NCBI RefSeq assembly: GCF_020532725.1
Contig: NZ_JAJAVC010000003.1
Location: forward strand, 62,001 to 126,000
Reading direction: 5' to 3'
DNA from: Methylobacillus arboreus
Lineage (GTDB): Bacteria > Pseudomonadota > Gammaproteobacteria > Burkholderiales > Methylophilaceae
Length of the DNA: 64,000 bases
Part shown: positions 53,815-63,499 of the stretch, piece after piece
Layout of the letters: each line of letters begins with the position of its first letter
Numbering within the stretch: position 1 is the first letter of the stretch
Program-made: the position numbers and the translations under genes
Notes under the pieces: generated by a model
Databases searched by the model: none
What the model was told of the DNA's origin: nothing
The model's input: only the letters and a program-made list of their open reading frames with translations

Positions 53815-55388
53815 TTTGCCCCTCGCTGATTGGCTAGGTGGTCGGCCAATCTCAGTGCAAAGGCAACAATCATCATTGTTGGTCCGGAATATCCCGAAGT
53901 TGTAAAAATCCCGCTGCCTGTCGCATACAAATTACTGATGCCATGCACCTTGCAAGTTGCATCCACAACACTGTCACGCTCGGACGCCCCCATTCGGGTC
54001 AAGCCAATATGGTGATAATGTCCCTCTGCGCTACGTCGAATCACATCAGGCGTTAACGTAGGGCTTTCAAAACGCCCTAATTTCAAGCGCACTAACTCTG
54101 ATGCAACCACTTCTTGCCCGATTGTAAATGTCCGGTAATCAAGCTCATTGAAGTCCCAGTTCAGTACAACCTTGCGAACACCCAGGGCGTCGACATCCTC
54201 CGACAGTTCTATGCGAGAGTTCGGATTGGGAGCCTGTTCGATACGATGTTCAAGACTATAGGCAATCGGCTCCGGGCTATACACTTTCGAATGATTTCCT
54301 AGAACACGCATGGAGTCAAAAGGACGCTGAGTCACTCTCGTCAGTGCTTTTAGCATGCGCTGGTCCAAAGGATGCAGGGAGCCATCATAAACCTTCTTGA
54401 GCGCCTTTTCGGTATCCTCGAAACCATACAACGGAACAAAACGACAGTAGTATTGAAGAATGCCTTTTTCCAGCATTGCTTCTCTCGTCAGGCTTAAATT
54501 AGCATTGACGCCAATGCGATACATCGTTTCGTGACTATAGACTTTTGGGAAGCTCGCATTGGGGAAAAACAAACCCGAAGCGACAACCGGATGTTCCATA
54601 AAATACTTGCCGACATGGCCATACAGGTTCCCGATGCCAGTCTTGTGCACAGTATTCGACACTAGCAACAACCTCGCGTTCTCTACCGCATGCGTCGCTA
54701 AAATAAAAGTTCTTGCGCGCACCATGAAAGCATTGCCATTAGTTGTCTTGATTTGAGCTGATGATACATCGGTACCCCCTTCTCCGACATTCAAACCCAC
54801 TACATTGGCACCTAATAAAACCCTAATATTTTTATTTGATGTTAGCTCATCTCCAAAGTCTGTCTTGAAACGCTTATTTCGTGCCATCAAGAATACCTTG
54901 GTTTCAAGTTTTGATGAGCGATCATCAAGCAGCCCAGAGGACAAGTCCGGATAGTCAGATAAGGCTTCCCGAGGGTCGAAGTTATGTGCATCAATACCTA
55001 GAATCTGCGCTGCTTGCTCGACATATGGCCGCACGTCCTTGTATGAAATCGGCCATCCCTGCAACCCTAGATTATGGCGGGCCTCGTAATCAATAGGATC
55101 ATTTTCACGGCAGTATCCCCCCCAGTGATTCGTCGTACCTCCCAGGAAACGCAACCGGCATGCTGTCATATCAAAGTAAGGGATACCTGTTTGCTCGGTT
55201 TGATATAGTGACTGGGAGTCTCCGCTGATTGACTCTCGCCCCCCTTCCAGAAGTAATACAGATATGCCTTTCCTTGCCAGCTGCGTGGTCAGAATAATAC
55301 CTGCGGCTCCTGCTCCGATGATACAAACATCCGCTTCGACAATAGAGTCTTTTTCCACCTGATCGGCGTTCCCAAAGGGCTTCGTCAT
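53811..55388 (-). CDS. GMC-family FAD-dependent dehydrogenase
   Basis: A 525-residue flavoprotein of the glucose-methanol-choline family. The FAD-binding motif is DVCIIGAGAAGIILTTQLA (about residues 21-39), with a conserved GGTTNHWGGYC at about 84-94; the C-terminal catalytic region has GHYHHIGLTRMG (about 458-469) and the closing GYSGPTMMIVAFALRLADHL. Together with the cytochrome c and a Tat-signal small protein encoded upstream it resembles three-part sugar or alcohol dehydrogenases (gluconate dehydrogenase type). It has no export signal itself and could ride with the Tat partner. The substrate is unknown. Confidence 0.88.
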   Translation of the reverse strand: MTKPFGNADQVEKDSIVEADVCIIGAGAAGIILTTQLARKGISVLLLEGGRESISGDSQSLYQTEQTGIPYFDMTACRLRFLGGTTNHWGGYCRENDPIDYEARHNLGLQGWPISYKDVRPYVEQAAQILGIDAHNFDPREALSDYPDLSSGLLDDRSSKLETKVFLMARNKRFKTDFGDELTSNKNIRVLLGANVVGLNVGEGGTDVSSAQIKTTNGNAFMVRARTFILATHAVENARLLLVSNTVHKTGIGNLYGHVGKYFMEHPVVASGLFFPNASFPKVYSHETMYRIGVNANLSLTREAMLEKGILQYYCRFVPLYGFEDTEKALKKVYDGSLHPLDQRMLKALTRVTQRPFDSMRVLGNHSKVYSPEPIAYSLEHRIEQAPNPNSRIELSEDVDALGVRKVVLNWDFNELDYRTFTIGQEVVASELVRLKLGRFESPTLTPDVIRRSAEGHYHHIGLTRMGASERDSVVDATCKVHGISNLYATGSGIFTTSGYSGPTMMIVAFALRLADHLANQRGAK

Positions 55389-55399
55389 GATATCCTCTA

Positions 55400-55795
55400 T
55401 CAGTCGTCAGTCAGTAGCATTGCCAATTCCGTGGCAGTGAAATGCAGGCCCATCACTTCGCGAGTGCGCCCTGCTAGCAAATCATCATCTACCAACGTAG
55501 GAATGGTGTGCTCCAGCGTTTCCCATTGATCGCCAACAACCGTTCTGATACATAACGCCGAAGAGGCACTCCACTGCTGCAATTCATTGATGACATCGAC
55601 AGATTCCCGACTTAAAACTGATTTCATATGTAGCGACAGTAACTCCAATTCAGCGACACGGCGCAAATTTCCAAAATATCCCATTGCTGTCGAGGTAGGG
55701 AGGGCAGCATATACTACTCCAGGAATCATGGCGGCCCCAATTAGCAGGAGCATGTTTCGCCTAGTCAAAACACCAGTATTTATTGAGTTGCTCAT
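55400..55795 (-). CDS. Tat-signal small protein, possible dehydrogenase subunit
   Basis: A 131-residue protein with a twin-arginine-like signal (LTRRNMLLLIGAAMIPG) and a helical mature part. It is encoded between the cytochrome c and the GMC flavoprotein, the place of the small subunit in membrane dehydrogenases, and may carry the flavoprotein through the Tat pathway. No conserved domain can be named. Its ATG overlaps the cytochrome stop (ATGA). Confidence 0.65.
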   Translation of the reverse strand: MSNSINTGVLTRRNMLLLIGAAMIPGVVYAALPTSTAMGYFGNLRRVAELELLSLHMKSVLSRESVDVINELQQWSASSALCIRTVVGDQWETLEHTIPTLVDDDLLAGRTREVMGLHFTATELAMLLTDD

Positions 55796-56190
55796 TGCAA
55801 GCTTTCCAAATGGGAGATCAGTTCTTCGGCTTCACTCTCAGTCAACGGGGAAATTCCCATGTTGGTGCCTTTGATAAACTCTTGGGGGGCCATCAGGAAT
55901 TGTTTCAGATTTGACTTATCCCATGTCACGCCGCTTTCTTTCATGGCTGTCGAATAGTTGAAATCTGTCAGACTGCCGGCAGGTCGACCCAGTAAGCCAA
56001 CCAAGTATGGGCCGACCCCATGACGCCGAGCTTCCAGAGCATGGCATGCAGTGCACTTGTTGCTTACCCGAGCGCCGCGTTCGGCAACAGCAGGATCAGC
56101 AATGGGCACATCTGGTGCATTCCCCACAAGCAACCTTAGTGCAGCAAACAACGCTGCACCGGATACGGCAAAAGCCAGACCAAACTTCAT
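55792..56190 (-). CDS. Class I cytochrome c
   Basis: A 132-residue exported or anchored cytochrome. An N-terminal hydrophobic segment (about residues 3-21) precedes the heme site CTACH (about 46-50), and the axial Met lies in IKGTNMGISPL (about 110). KFGLAF at the start follows an ATG at 56190 with GAGAGGA upstream. As first gene of the operon it is the likely electron acceptor for the GMC dehydrogenase. Confidence 0.88.
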   Translation of the reverse strand: MKFGLAFAVSGAALFAALRLLVGNAPDVPIADPAVAERGARVSNKCTACHALEARRHGVGPYLVGLLGRPAGSLTDFNYSTAMKESGVTWDKSNLKQFLMAPQEFIKGTNMGISPLTESEAEELISHLESLQ

Positions 56191-56619
56191 CAAATCCTCT
56201 CTATCATGTTCATCCGTTCCAGCGAGCCACGATCTTTAGGCCGCCCGAGTATACACATTTTGAATATCATGATGCAATCCATAGCCTATTCCGTTACTGA
56301 CGTAGTAATAATACTACGCATGCACTGCAACACTATGCGGTTCTACTTCATTGTTACCCTGCCGCAAATCCGCAATAAGGTTCTTAGTCTGCACAATGAC
56401 TCAAACCAGTGCTCGTTCAGACATTTTGCACGCAACCTGCATTGAGGTCCTCGCTAGAGCCGTTTTGCATTGGCCATCCCGATTTGATCGGGAAAAACCG
56501 TTGATCCGTTCTTCCGTGAATTGTATGGGTTTCATATCGGTCATTCTCTATAAAGTTGATGATTTCACGAACTTTAATTTTCGTATGACAATCAGGAGCA
56601 GATTAATACAAACGGCTTT
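56191..56619. other. Non-coding region between the cytochrome operon and rfbD
   Basis: About 430 bases without a convincing gene. A small stem TCCCGAT/ATCGGGA lies at 56477-56493. The promoter of the cytochrome c operon (reading leftwards) and the end of the rfb transcript must be here. No strong terminator is seen. Confidence 0.5.
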
Positions 56620-57540
56620 TTATGCTGTTGCAGCTAGATCAAAGTCGGAATGGGTTAGCACTTTTTCCAGTGCTAGTTGCCAGGGAAGCAAGGTAACTCC
56701 CAGGTTGTTGGCTAGCTTGGCAACTTCCATACGCGAGTTGGCTGGGCGCTTGGCAGGCGTTGGATATTCTGCAGTGGTGATGCCACTGACATTTTCCACA
56801 GCGGTTTTTAATGAAGGCCAATTTTTTTCAGCTTGTAATTCACTATAGCGTGCGACGATCTCTCGTGCAAAGCCATGCCAACTGGTTTCGCCGGTATTTA
56901 CTAGGTGATAAAGGCCATTCTTGCTCTCATCCCAATTTTTCAGCGCGCTGATAGTGGCATCGCTGATAGACAAACTTGAAGTCGGTGAGCCAAATTGATC
57001 AGCTACGATAGTAAGGCGATCGCGCTCTGCAGCCAGCCTGATGATGGTGCGCAGAAAATTTTTCCCGTAGGCGCCATAAACCCAGCTGGTGCGGAAGATG
57101 AGGTGAGATGCCCCCGTGGCAAGAATCGCCTGCTCTCCCGCTAGTTTTGTAGCCCCATAAACGCCTAGGGGATTGGGCGTGTCGGTTTCAACATAGGGAC
57201 TGGCCTTACTGCCATCAAAGACATAATCGGTGGAATAGTGCACCAGCAGTGCCCCTAGTTTGGCAGCTTCTTGAGCCAATACCCTCGGAGCTATGGCATT
57301 AATGGCATAGGCTAGTTCAGGTTCCGATTCTGCCTTGTCCACAGCAGTATAGGCAGCAGGATTGATGATGAGGTCAGGCTTGATGCTTTGTACTAGGCCA
57401 CGGATAGCATCTGCATCGGCAAGGTCAAGTTGACTGCGATCAAGGGCAATGACTTCACCCAAGGCACCGAGTTTGGGGTATAGAGCATTGCCGACCTGAC
57501 CGTTGATGCCGGTCAGTAATATTTTCTTGAATTTGGCCAT
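56620..57540 (-). CDS. rfbD: dTDP-4-dehydrorhamnose reductase
   Basis: Last enzyme of dTDP-L-rhamnose synthesis, 306 residues. The cofactor motif is LLTGINGQVGNALY (about residues 7-20); the active-site SER/THR and YxxxK are in HYSTDYVFDG and VYGATKLAGE. The ATG at 57540 overlaps the rfbC stop (TAATG); the open frame extends upstream but those residues do not fit. It is the last of four overlapping rfb genes. Confidence 0.94.
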   Translation of the reverse strand: MAKFKKILLTGINGQVGNALYPKLGALGEVIALDRSQLDLADADAIRGLVQSIKPDLIINPAAYTAVDKAESEPELAYAINAIAPRVLAQEAAKLGALLVHYSTDYVFDGSKASPYVETDTPNPLGVYGATKLAGEQAILATGASHLIFRTSWVYGAYGKNFLRTIIRLAAERDRLTIVADQFGSPTSSLSISDATISALKNWDESKNGLYHLVNTGETSWHGFAREIVARYSELQAEKNWPSLKTAVENVSGITTAEYPTPAKRPANSRMEVAKLANNLGVTLLPWQLALEKVLTHSDFDLAATA

Positions 57541-58088
57541 TATGTGAACAGTTCTGCCTGATTGAGGCCCAGGCCCTGCTGATCCTTGCCTGACAACAAA
57601 GGTGTAGTACCAATGTCGGGCCATTGAATGCCGATGGCAGGATCGTTCCAGGCGATGCAGCGCTCATGAGCGGGGGCGTAGAAATCCGTGGTCTTGTACA
57701 AAAACTCTGCAGTCTCTGACAATACCAAGAAACCATGGGCGAAGCCAGGAGGCACCCACATTTGTTTCTTATTTTCACCCGAAAGGTGATAACCCACCCA
57801 CTGACCGAAGCTAGGGGAGGAGCGGCGGATATCCACCGCAACATCAAATACCTCACCTGAGACTACGCGCACCAGTTTGCCCTGGGCTTGCTCTACCTGA
57901 TAGTGTAAGCCACGCAGTACCCCTTTGTTGGATTTTGAGTGATTGTCCTGTACAAAATCAAAATGTTTGCCAGTCGCTTGTTCAAAAAGTTTTTGGTTGA
58001 AGCTTTCAAAGAAAAAGCCACGGTCGTCACCAAATATCTTGGGTTCAAATATGATGACATCCGGAATTTTAGCTGTAACGACGTTCAT
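57540..58088 (-). CDS. rfbC: dTDP-4-dehydrorhamnose 3,5-epimerase
   Basis: A 182-residue cupin epimerase. IFEPKIFGDDRGFFFESF (about residues 13-30), the catalytic His in LRGLHYQ (about 58-64) and WVPPGFAHGFLVLS (about 110-123) are all standard. Its ends overlap rfbA and rfbD by one to a few bases. Confidence 0.96.
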   Translation of the reverse strand: MNVVTAKIPDVIIFEPKIFGDDRGFFFESFNQKLFEQATGKHFDFVQDNHSKSNKGVLRGLHYQVEQAQGKLVRVVSGEVFDVAVDIRRSSPSFGQWVGYHLSGENKKQMWVPPGFAHGFLVLSETAEFLYKTTDFYAPAHERCIAWNDPAIGIQWPDIGTTPLLSGKDQQGLGLNQAELFT

Positions 58089-58966
58089 TAAAATACCTTT
58101 TCTTTCAACATGCGTAACAAGTACTGACCATAGCCATTCTTCAAGTAAGGTTGGGCAATTTTTTCCACATCAGAAGCGGTAATGTAGCCCTTGCGATAGG
58201 CGATTTCCTCAGGGCATGCAACCTTGAGGCCCTGGCGCTTTTCTATGGTCTCGATAAAGAGTGAGGCCTCCAGCAGGGATTCATGTGTGCCGGTATCCAG
58301 CCAGGCGTGGCCGCGACCCATCAGCTCAACATTGAGTGCACCGTGCTCAAGGTAGGTCTTGTTAACATCCGTAATCTCGAGTTCACCACGTGGAGAAGGT
58401 TTCAGGTTGGCGGCAATATCGCTGACTTGATTGTCGTAGAAATACAAACCAGTAACGGCATAGCGTGATTTCGGCTGCTTAGGTTTTTCTTCCAGGCTGA
58501 TCGCCTGTCCGGCATCATTGAATTCAACCACACCATAGCGTTCTGGGTCGTGCACAGGATAGGCAAATACGGTGGCACCCTGCTGGCGCTGGTCTGCATT
58601 CAGGAGATCATGTGCCAAGTCATGTCCGTAGAAAATATTATCGCCTAGCACCAGTGCGCTCGGATCATTACCGATGAAATTCTTGCCGAGTATAAATGCC
58701 TGGGCCAGGCCATCAGGGGAGGGTTGGACGGCATAGCTGAGGTTCAGACCCCATTGATTGCCATCGCCTAATAATTGTTCGAATCGGGGAGTATCTTGGG
58801 GGGTGGATATCAACAGAATGTCGCGAATCCCCGCCAGCATAAGGGTGGACAAAGGATAGTAAATCATGGGTTTATCATAGACCGGCAGTAACTGCTTGGA
58901 TACCGCCTGTGTGACTGGGTAGAGTCGTGTGCCGGATCCACCAGCAAGGATAATGCCTTTTCTCAT
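58088..58966 (-). CDS. rfbA: Glucose-1-phosphate thymidylyltransferase
   Basis: A 292-residue nucleotidyltransferase that makes dTDP-glucose. The signature [16 protein letters not shown] (about residues 4-19), [11 protein letters not shown] and EEKPKQPKS are present. The ATG overlaps the rfbB stop (ATGA). Confidence 0.97.
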   Translation of the reverse strand: MRKGIILAGGSGTRLYPVTQAVSKQLLPVYDKPMIYYPLSTLMLAGIRDILLISTPQDTPRFEQLLGDGNQWGLNLSYAVQPSPDGLAQAFILGKNFIGNDPSALVLGDNIFYGHDLAHDLLNADQRQQGATVFAYPVHDPERYGVVEFNDAGQAISLEEKPKQPKSRYAVTGLYFYDNQVSDIAANLKPSPRGELEITDVNKTYLEHGALNVELMGRGHAWLDTGTHESLLEASLFIETIEKRQGLKVACPEEIAYRKGYITASDVEKIAQPYLKNGYGQYLLRMLKEKVF

Positions 58967-60054
58967 GCTACACTCCCGCTGTACTGTTTATTGACCCAAT
59001 TTCGATATTCTCCACTGGTTACATTGTGAACCCATTGCTGATTCTGCAAATACCACGCAACGGTTTTGCGGATGCCAGTCTCAAAGGTTTCAGCCGGCTT
59101 CCAGCCCAGTTCGCGTTCAAGTTTAGTAGCGTCAATGGCATAACGACGATCATGCCCTGGCCTGTCTTCGACAAAGGTAATTTGCTCTTCATATCCCTTG
59201 CCATCGGTGCGTGGCTGCAATTCATTCAAGATCTGACATAATGTGTTGATTACATCGAGGTTTGCTTTCTCGTTCCACCCCCCAACATTGTAGGTCTCTC
59301 CCAGCTTTCCAGCCTCAAGCACACGGCGGATGGCGCTGCAATGATCTTTGACAAATAGCCAGTCACGAATTTGCTGGCCGTCGCCATAAATGGGTAAAGG
59401 CTTTCCGTTAAGGGCGTTGAGCAGGCAAAGCGGAATGAGTTTTTCAGGAAAATGGTAGGGACCATAGTTGTTTGAACAGTTGGTCGTAAGCACCGGCAAG
59501 CCATAAGTATGATGATAGGCGCGAACTAGGTGATCTGAAGCTGCTTTTGATGCTGAATATGGGCTGTTTGGGGCATACTGGGTTGTTTCTGTGAACGCTG
59601 GATCCTGTGGACCCAGCGTGCCGTAAACCTCATCGGTGGAAACATGTAAGAATCGGAACGGCGGATTATTTTTTATTTCTGGATTAGCTTCGACCAGAGA
59701 GTTCCAGTAAGCTCGTACTTCTTCCAGCAAATTAAAGGTGCCTACGACGTTGGTTTGAATAAAATCCTCAGGACCATGAATAGAACGATCTACATGGCTT
59801 TCAGCTGCAAAGTTGATGACTGCTCTTGGCTTATGTTCGGCGAGGAGCTTGGCGATAAGGGCGCGGTCACCAATGTCGCCTTGTATGAAGAGATGATCAG
59901 GGTGCTCAGCAATAGCAGAAAGATTCTCGAGATTACCTGCGTAGGTTAGTTTATCAAGATTGATCACGGTACCAAGCCCTGCCTTAACCCAGTCCAATAC
60001 GAAGTTGCTGCCGATGAAGCCTGCGCCACCGGTAACCAAAATAGTGTTCGTCAA
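58963..60054 (-). CDS. rfbB: dTDP-glucose 4,6-dehydratase
   Basis: First gene of the rfbBACD operon, 363 residues. The NAD motif is [13 protein letters not shown] (about residues 7-19); HVSTDEVYG and YSASKAASD give the catalytic Thr/Asp/Glu and YxxxK. The start is TTG at 60054, preceded by AAGG. It faces the GH5 gene across 185 bases that must hold both promoters. Confidence 0.96.
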   Translation of the reverse strand: MTNTILVTGGAGFIGSNFVLDWVKAGLGTVINLDKLTYAGNLENLSAIAEHPDHLFIQGDIGDRALIAKLLAEHKPRAVINFAAESHVDRSIHGPEDFIQTNVVGTFNLLEEVRAYWNSLVEANPEIKNNPPFRFLHVSTDEVYGTLGPQDPAFTETTQYAPNSPYSASKAASDHLVRAYHHTYGLPVLTTNCSNNYGPYHFPEKLIPLCLLNALNGKPLPIYGDGQQIRDWLFVKDHCSAIRRVLEAGKLGETYNVGGWNEKANLDVINTLCQILNELQPRTDGKGYEEQITFVEDRPGHDRRYAIDATKLERELGWKPAETFETGIRKTVAWYLQNQQWVHNVTSGEYRNWVNKQYSGSVA

Positions 60055-60239
60055 TTTTTAGGCCTTCAAGTTTTTACGGAACGTGCCGTTAGTTTATTTT
60101 AGTGTAGGATAGTTTGAAAACTGTCTTAATAGCAGTTATGGTCAAATATATACCCATTTTGAATGTTATTTGCAATCATGTACCAATGAATTGTTCAGGT
60201 TTATGCCAGGTGAAAAGTTTGCTTTTTTGGAGAGAGGTT

Positions 60240-61781
60240 ATGAAAAAAATCCTTTTTTTACTTATGGTTACGGGATATTTTCAAAGCTGGGGTTTTGCTA
60301 ATGAGGTTTATAAAACAGTAAATCCTGACGGTGCGATCACGTATTCTGATTCTCCATCCGCTACTTCTAAAGCTATAAAAGTATATCCTGGAAAAGTAGG
60401 TGCAAGCCGAGCAGGCAGTGCAAAAACTGTTGATGTTCCAACATCTTCAAATGAAATTCTGTCTGGCGGACAGGCAAACACTAATGACCAACCATCAAAT
60501 AAACCTGCTTTGATGAATAAGTCAAGTGGCAGCAATGCAAGCAAAACAACTGTTTCTGGCGGTAGCGGAGGGGCAGCCAGTTCTGGCAGTACAGGTGGTG
60601 GCTCATCTTCGTCGAGTGGAAAAACCACAATAGCGCCCCAAGCTACCACAGGCAACCAAGCTACCACAGGCAACCAAGCTACCACAGGCAACCAAGCTAC
60701 CACAGGCAACCAAGCTACCACAGGCAACCAAGCTACCACAGGCGGGACAGAATTGATTAAAGGTGATGGCTACCCCCCCCTTAGTTGCCAAAATAAGCTG
60801 ATCTGGGAGCGATGGGAGTCTGCAGCTTATCAGGGAGCAAATGTTTTGAATCAGATAACTTCTAAAGATTGGGAGATATTGGCTAGTGATTGGCATGTTA
60901 ATGTTGTGAGGCTGCAAATTATCTTGACAGATACCAATTTAAGACTAATTGCCAATGGGGGATTAGATGCGCTGCCTCAATTCAAAAATCGAGTGCAACA
61001 GTTTATGCAAAATTCGATACAGCATAATGTTGACGTAGTTTTAGATTTACATAGAGCTGAGGGAGGGGCAGGTCAGACTGGAGTATTATGGGGCTCACCT
61101 CAGTTAAAAGAAAACTACAAGCGTGTGATACTTGCTTTTGTCAAGGAAATGCAGAATTACCCTAACGTTGCCGGCATCGATATTTTAAATGAACCAACTC
61201 CGAGAAGTGTTTATACCAAAACGTGGAGTCAGCGTAAGGGAACGGCTGATGATTGGATGGTGCTGGCTAAGGAAGTTATTGGTGAAATAAGAAAGCTGGA
61301 TGCTTGTATGCCCATTATTGTAGAGCCGGTGGACTGGGCTAAACCATTTAGGTTTTCTGAAATGGAAGTGTTTGATGATCCATTCATTGTTTACAGCCCT
61401 CATCTATATGCGCCATTTGAAGTGACTCATCAAGGCATTAACCAGTATCCTAAGGGAACTACTTTACTTCAATATAATATGGGAACTCCCTCTGCATTGA
61501 TCGAATATATAAAGAAAAATGTCAATGAAGCTAGAAAGTTTCAATGTAAATATGATAAGCCAATTTACGTTGGGGAGTTTGGGATAAATTATCATGCAAA
61601 TAGTAGTGATAGGGATATGTATATCAATGCACTGACTACTGTTTTTGAGGGGTATGGTTGGTCTTGGACATATCATGCTTATAAGATATGGGATGGTTGG
61701 ATGCCAACGGCTACAAGTTTGACAAAAATGCAAAATACTAAGTTGTCAAGAAGTGCTGTGGCAAAAGTAAGTTGTGATTGA
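60240..61781 (+). CDS. Secreted GH5-type glycoside hydrolase with DUF4124 N-terminus
   Basis: A 513-residue exported enzyme. Signal peptide ends near WGFANEV (residue 21); residues 21-60 look like DUF4124 (VYKTVNPDGAITYSDSP). A Ser/Gly/Thr-rich linker and six QATTGN units (residues 134-169) lead to a catalytic domain from about 180. It has the GH5 marks: acid/base Glu318 in DILNEPTP and nucleophile Glu446 in YVGEFGIN. It probably cuts a beta-glucan-like EPS, possibly the product of this locus. The ATG at 60240 follows GGAGAGAGG. The gene is AT-richer than rfb and most of galE. Confidence 0.88.
   Translation: MKKILFLLMVTGYFQSWGFANEVYKTVNPDGAITYSDSPSATSKAIKVYPGKVGASRAGSAKTVDVPTSSNEILSGGQANTNDQPSNKPALMNKSSGSNASKTTVSGGSGGAASSGSTGGGSSSSSGKTTIAPQATTGNQATTGNQATTGNQATTGNQATTGNQATTGGTELIKGDGYPPLSCQNKLIWERWESAAYQGANVLNQITSKDWEILASDWHVNVVRLQIILTDTNLRLIANGGLDALPQFKNRVQQFMQNSIQHNVDVVLDLHRAEGGAGQTGVLWGSPQLKENYKRVILAFVKEMQNYPNVAGIDILNEPTPRSVYTKTWSQRKGTADDWMVLAKEVIGEIRKLDACMPIIVEPVDWAKPFRFSEMEVFDDPFIVYSPHLYAPFEVTHQGINQYPKGTTLLQYNMGTPSALIEYIKKNVNEARKFQCKYDKPIYVGEFGINYHANSSDRDMYINALTTVFEGYGWSWTYHAYKIWDGWMPTATSLTKMQNTKLSRSAVAKVSCD
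60639..60746 (+). repeat. Six 18-bp tandem repeats in the GH5 linker
   Basis: CAAGCTACCACAGGCAAC is repeated five times without change and a sixth time with two changes at the end (GG for AA), coding for QATTGN units. Identity at the base level means recent expansion, so the copy number probably varies between strains. Confidence 0.95.
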
Positions 61782-61829
61782 TAGTATATTTTGGAAGATT
61801 TATTTGTAAGAATTGAAGAAGACATTGCT

Positions 61830-62834
61830 TTGGTATTAATTACAGGTGGTATAGGTTATATAGGTTCTCACGCATGTGTTGAGTTGATTAATACAGGGTA
61901 TAAGGTTGTAGTACTGGATAATTTCAGCAACAGCCAAGCTCATGTTGTGGACCGCATCAAACAGATTACGGGCAAGGCGCCCGTGATGGTTGAAGGGGAT
62001 GTGCGCGATGAGGCGTTGTTGCGTGATTTGTTTGCCAAGTATCAGTTTCAGGCAGTAATGCATTTTGCAGGTTTGAAAGCGGTTGGGGAGTCGGTGGCGC
62101 AGCCTTTGCGGTATTACGACAACAATGTGGCTGGCAGTGTCACCTTGCTGCGGGTCATGCAAACGTTCAACGTCAGGCAGTTTGTCTTCAGCTCTTCGGC
62201 GACGGTGTATGGTGATCCGGCCAGCGTGCCGATTCGCGAGGATTTCCCACTATCGACCACCAATCCTTATGGGGCGAGCAAGCTCATGGTGGAGAATATA
62301 CTGCGCGATCTTGCAGCTTCTGATCCGGAGTGGCGCATAGCCATCCTGCGTTATTTCAATCCTGTTGGTGCGCATGAGAGCGGGTTGATTGGCGAAAACC
62401 CGAACGGCATCCCTAATAACCTTATGCCTTATATCACACAGGTGGCTCAGGGGCAGCGTGAGTATCTATCGGTGTTTGGTAGCGATTACCCGACAGTGGA
62501 TGGCACCGGGGTGCGGGATTATATCCATGTAGTGGACCTGGTGGTTGGTCATTTGCGTGCGCTGGAAAAGCTTGAGCATGCCTCAGGGGTATTTACCTGC
62601 AATCTGGGTACCGGGCAGGGTTACAGTGTGCTGGAAATGGTCAAGGCATTCGAGATTGCCAGTGGCCGCAGTGTGCCTTACAAACTGGTAGCGCGTCGCC
62701 CTGGGGATGTGGCGGCGACTTATACCGATCCTAGCCACGCAGAGCAGTTGCTTAATTGGCAGGCGACTCGAGGTATTGAGCAGATGTGTGTGGATAGCTG
62801 GCGTTGGCAGCAGACATTAGCCCAGACTGCCTGA
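61830..62834 (+). CDS. galE: UDP-glucose 4-epimerase
   Basis: A 334-residue epimerase that interconverts UDP-glucose and UDP-galactose for EPS synthesis. The NAD motif is LITGGIGYIGSH (Ile where Ala is usual), SSSATVYG and NPYGASKLMVE give the catalytic Ser and YxxxK, and RYFNPVGAH is typical. The start is probably TTG at 61830, with GAAGAAGA upstream; a TTG at 61791 would add 13 residues that do not fit. The first 30 codons or so are AT-rich, the rest GC-richer. Confidence 0.92.
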   Translation: MVLITGGIGYIGSHACVELINTGYKVVVLDNFSNSQAHVVDRIKQITGKAPVMVEGDVRDEALLRDLFAKYQFQAVMHFAGLKAVGESVAQPLRYYDNNVAGSVTLLRVMQTFNVRQFVFSSSATVYGDPASVPIREDFPLSTTNPYGASKLMVENILRDLAASDPEWRIAILRYFNPVGAHESGLIGENPNGIPNNLMPYITQVAQGQREYLSVFGSDYPTVDGTGVRDYIHVVDLVVGHLRALEKLEHASGVFTCNLGTGQGYSVLEMVKAFEIASGRSVPYKLVARRPGDVAATYTDPSHAEQLLNWQATRGIEQMCVDSWRWQQTLAQTA

Positions 62835-62980
62835 TTCGCCATGTTCGGCTTTGGTGCTGGTTTGTCCCGGAGCGCTGTTTATGGTGCACGATTGGTTTGC
62901 ATGCCTGATGTATTTCTTTATATATTATTGATTTATATATAGTTTTTTAATTTTACCAATTGGCCTGATTATTGCTCTCT

Positions 62981-63001
62981 ATCAAGTGTATCAACCTTGA
63001 T
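62981..63001 (+). promoter_or_regulatory. Small hairpin at the ribosome site of the third PEP-CTERM-type gene
   Basis: ATCAAG (62981-62986) and CTTGAT (62996-63001) pair around a 9-base loop directly before GGGAG (63002-63006). It could affect translation start. Weak on its own. Confidence 0.3.
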
Positions 63002-63012
63002 GGGAGTACGAA

Positions 63013-63489
63013 ATGAAAAACCAAGTGATGTCGTGGTTTGTGGGTGCGCTGTTGCTAGTCATTGCGACAGTTGCCAGTGCAGCTACGAAGGTGGATGAGG
63101 TCGGCTATCTATACGCTGACCCTAGTTTGCCTAGTGAAGCTGTATTTTCTTACAGTCTTGATGCAGGTGTTTATGAGTTGTCGCTGCTTGATTATGAGTT
63201 TCCTGCCGCATTTTTACCTGGAAGCTTTGGTATCGAGATATACACGGGTGGCTCACTTGTCAGCACATTGTATGGTTCCGGCACTTTCCTGTTGCCGGAG
63301 CTGACTGCTGGTTCTTATCTGTTTAGTGTGTTTGGTGATGCCAATAACGATTTTGGGTTCGGCGTTTTTGGTTTTACGGTTTCCCCTGTGCCTGAAGCGG
63401 ATACCTGGGCGTTGCTGGCTGTAGGCATCGGTTTGTTGGTTGCTTACACTTCACGTCGCAAAACACCTTTGATTGCTGATAAAACATAA
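63013..63489 (+). CDS. Small PEP-CTERM-type protein (PEA variant)
   Basis: A 158-residue exported protein. The signal peptide ends at ATVASAATK; the C-terminus has VPEADTWALLAVGIG, a hydrophobic helix and TSRRKT, a common exosortase signal variant with PEA in place of PEP. The middle is beta-rich with Gly, Ser and aromatic residues. It forms a pair with the next gene, and neither resembles the long PEP-CTERM pair at 33036-34822. Likely a cell-surface or matrix protein; function unknown. Confidence 0.75.
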   Translation: MKNQVMSWFVGALLLVIATVASAATKVDEVGYLYADPSLPSEAVFSYSLDAGVYELSLLDYEFPAAFLPGSFGIEIYTGGSLVSTLYGSGTFLLPELTAGSYLFSVFGDANNDFGFGVFGFTVSPVPEADTWALLAVGIGLLVAYTSRRKTPLIADKT

Positions 63490-63499
63490 GGATCAGATC

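Noticed and set aside
53537-53905. A 122-codon plus-strand frame opposite the end of the GMC operon
   Set aside because: It overlaps the small membrane protein and the GMC gene on the other strand, has no ribosome site and no recognisable content.
56351-56848. A 165-codon plus-strand frame before and across the end of rfbD
   Set aside because: Its second half is antisense to rfbD and its first half has no known features. Non-coding is more likely.
60639-60746. CRISPR-like repeat array
   Set aside because: The 18-bp units are directly adjacent with no spacers and keep the reading frame of the GH5 linker. They are protein-coding tandem repeats.
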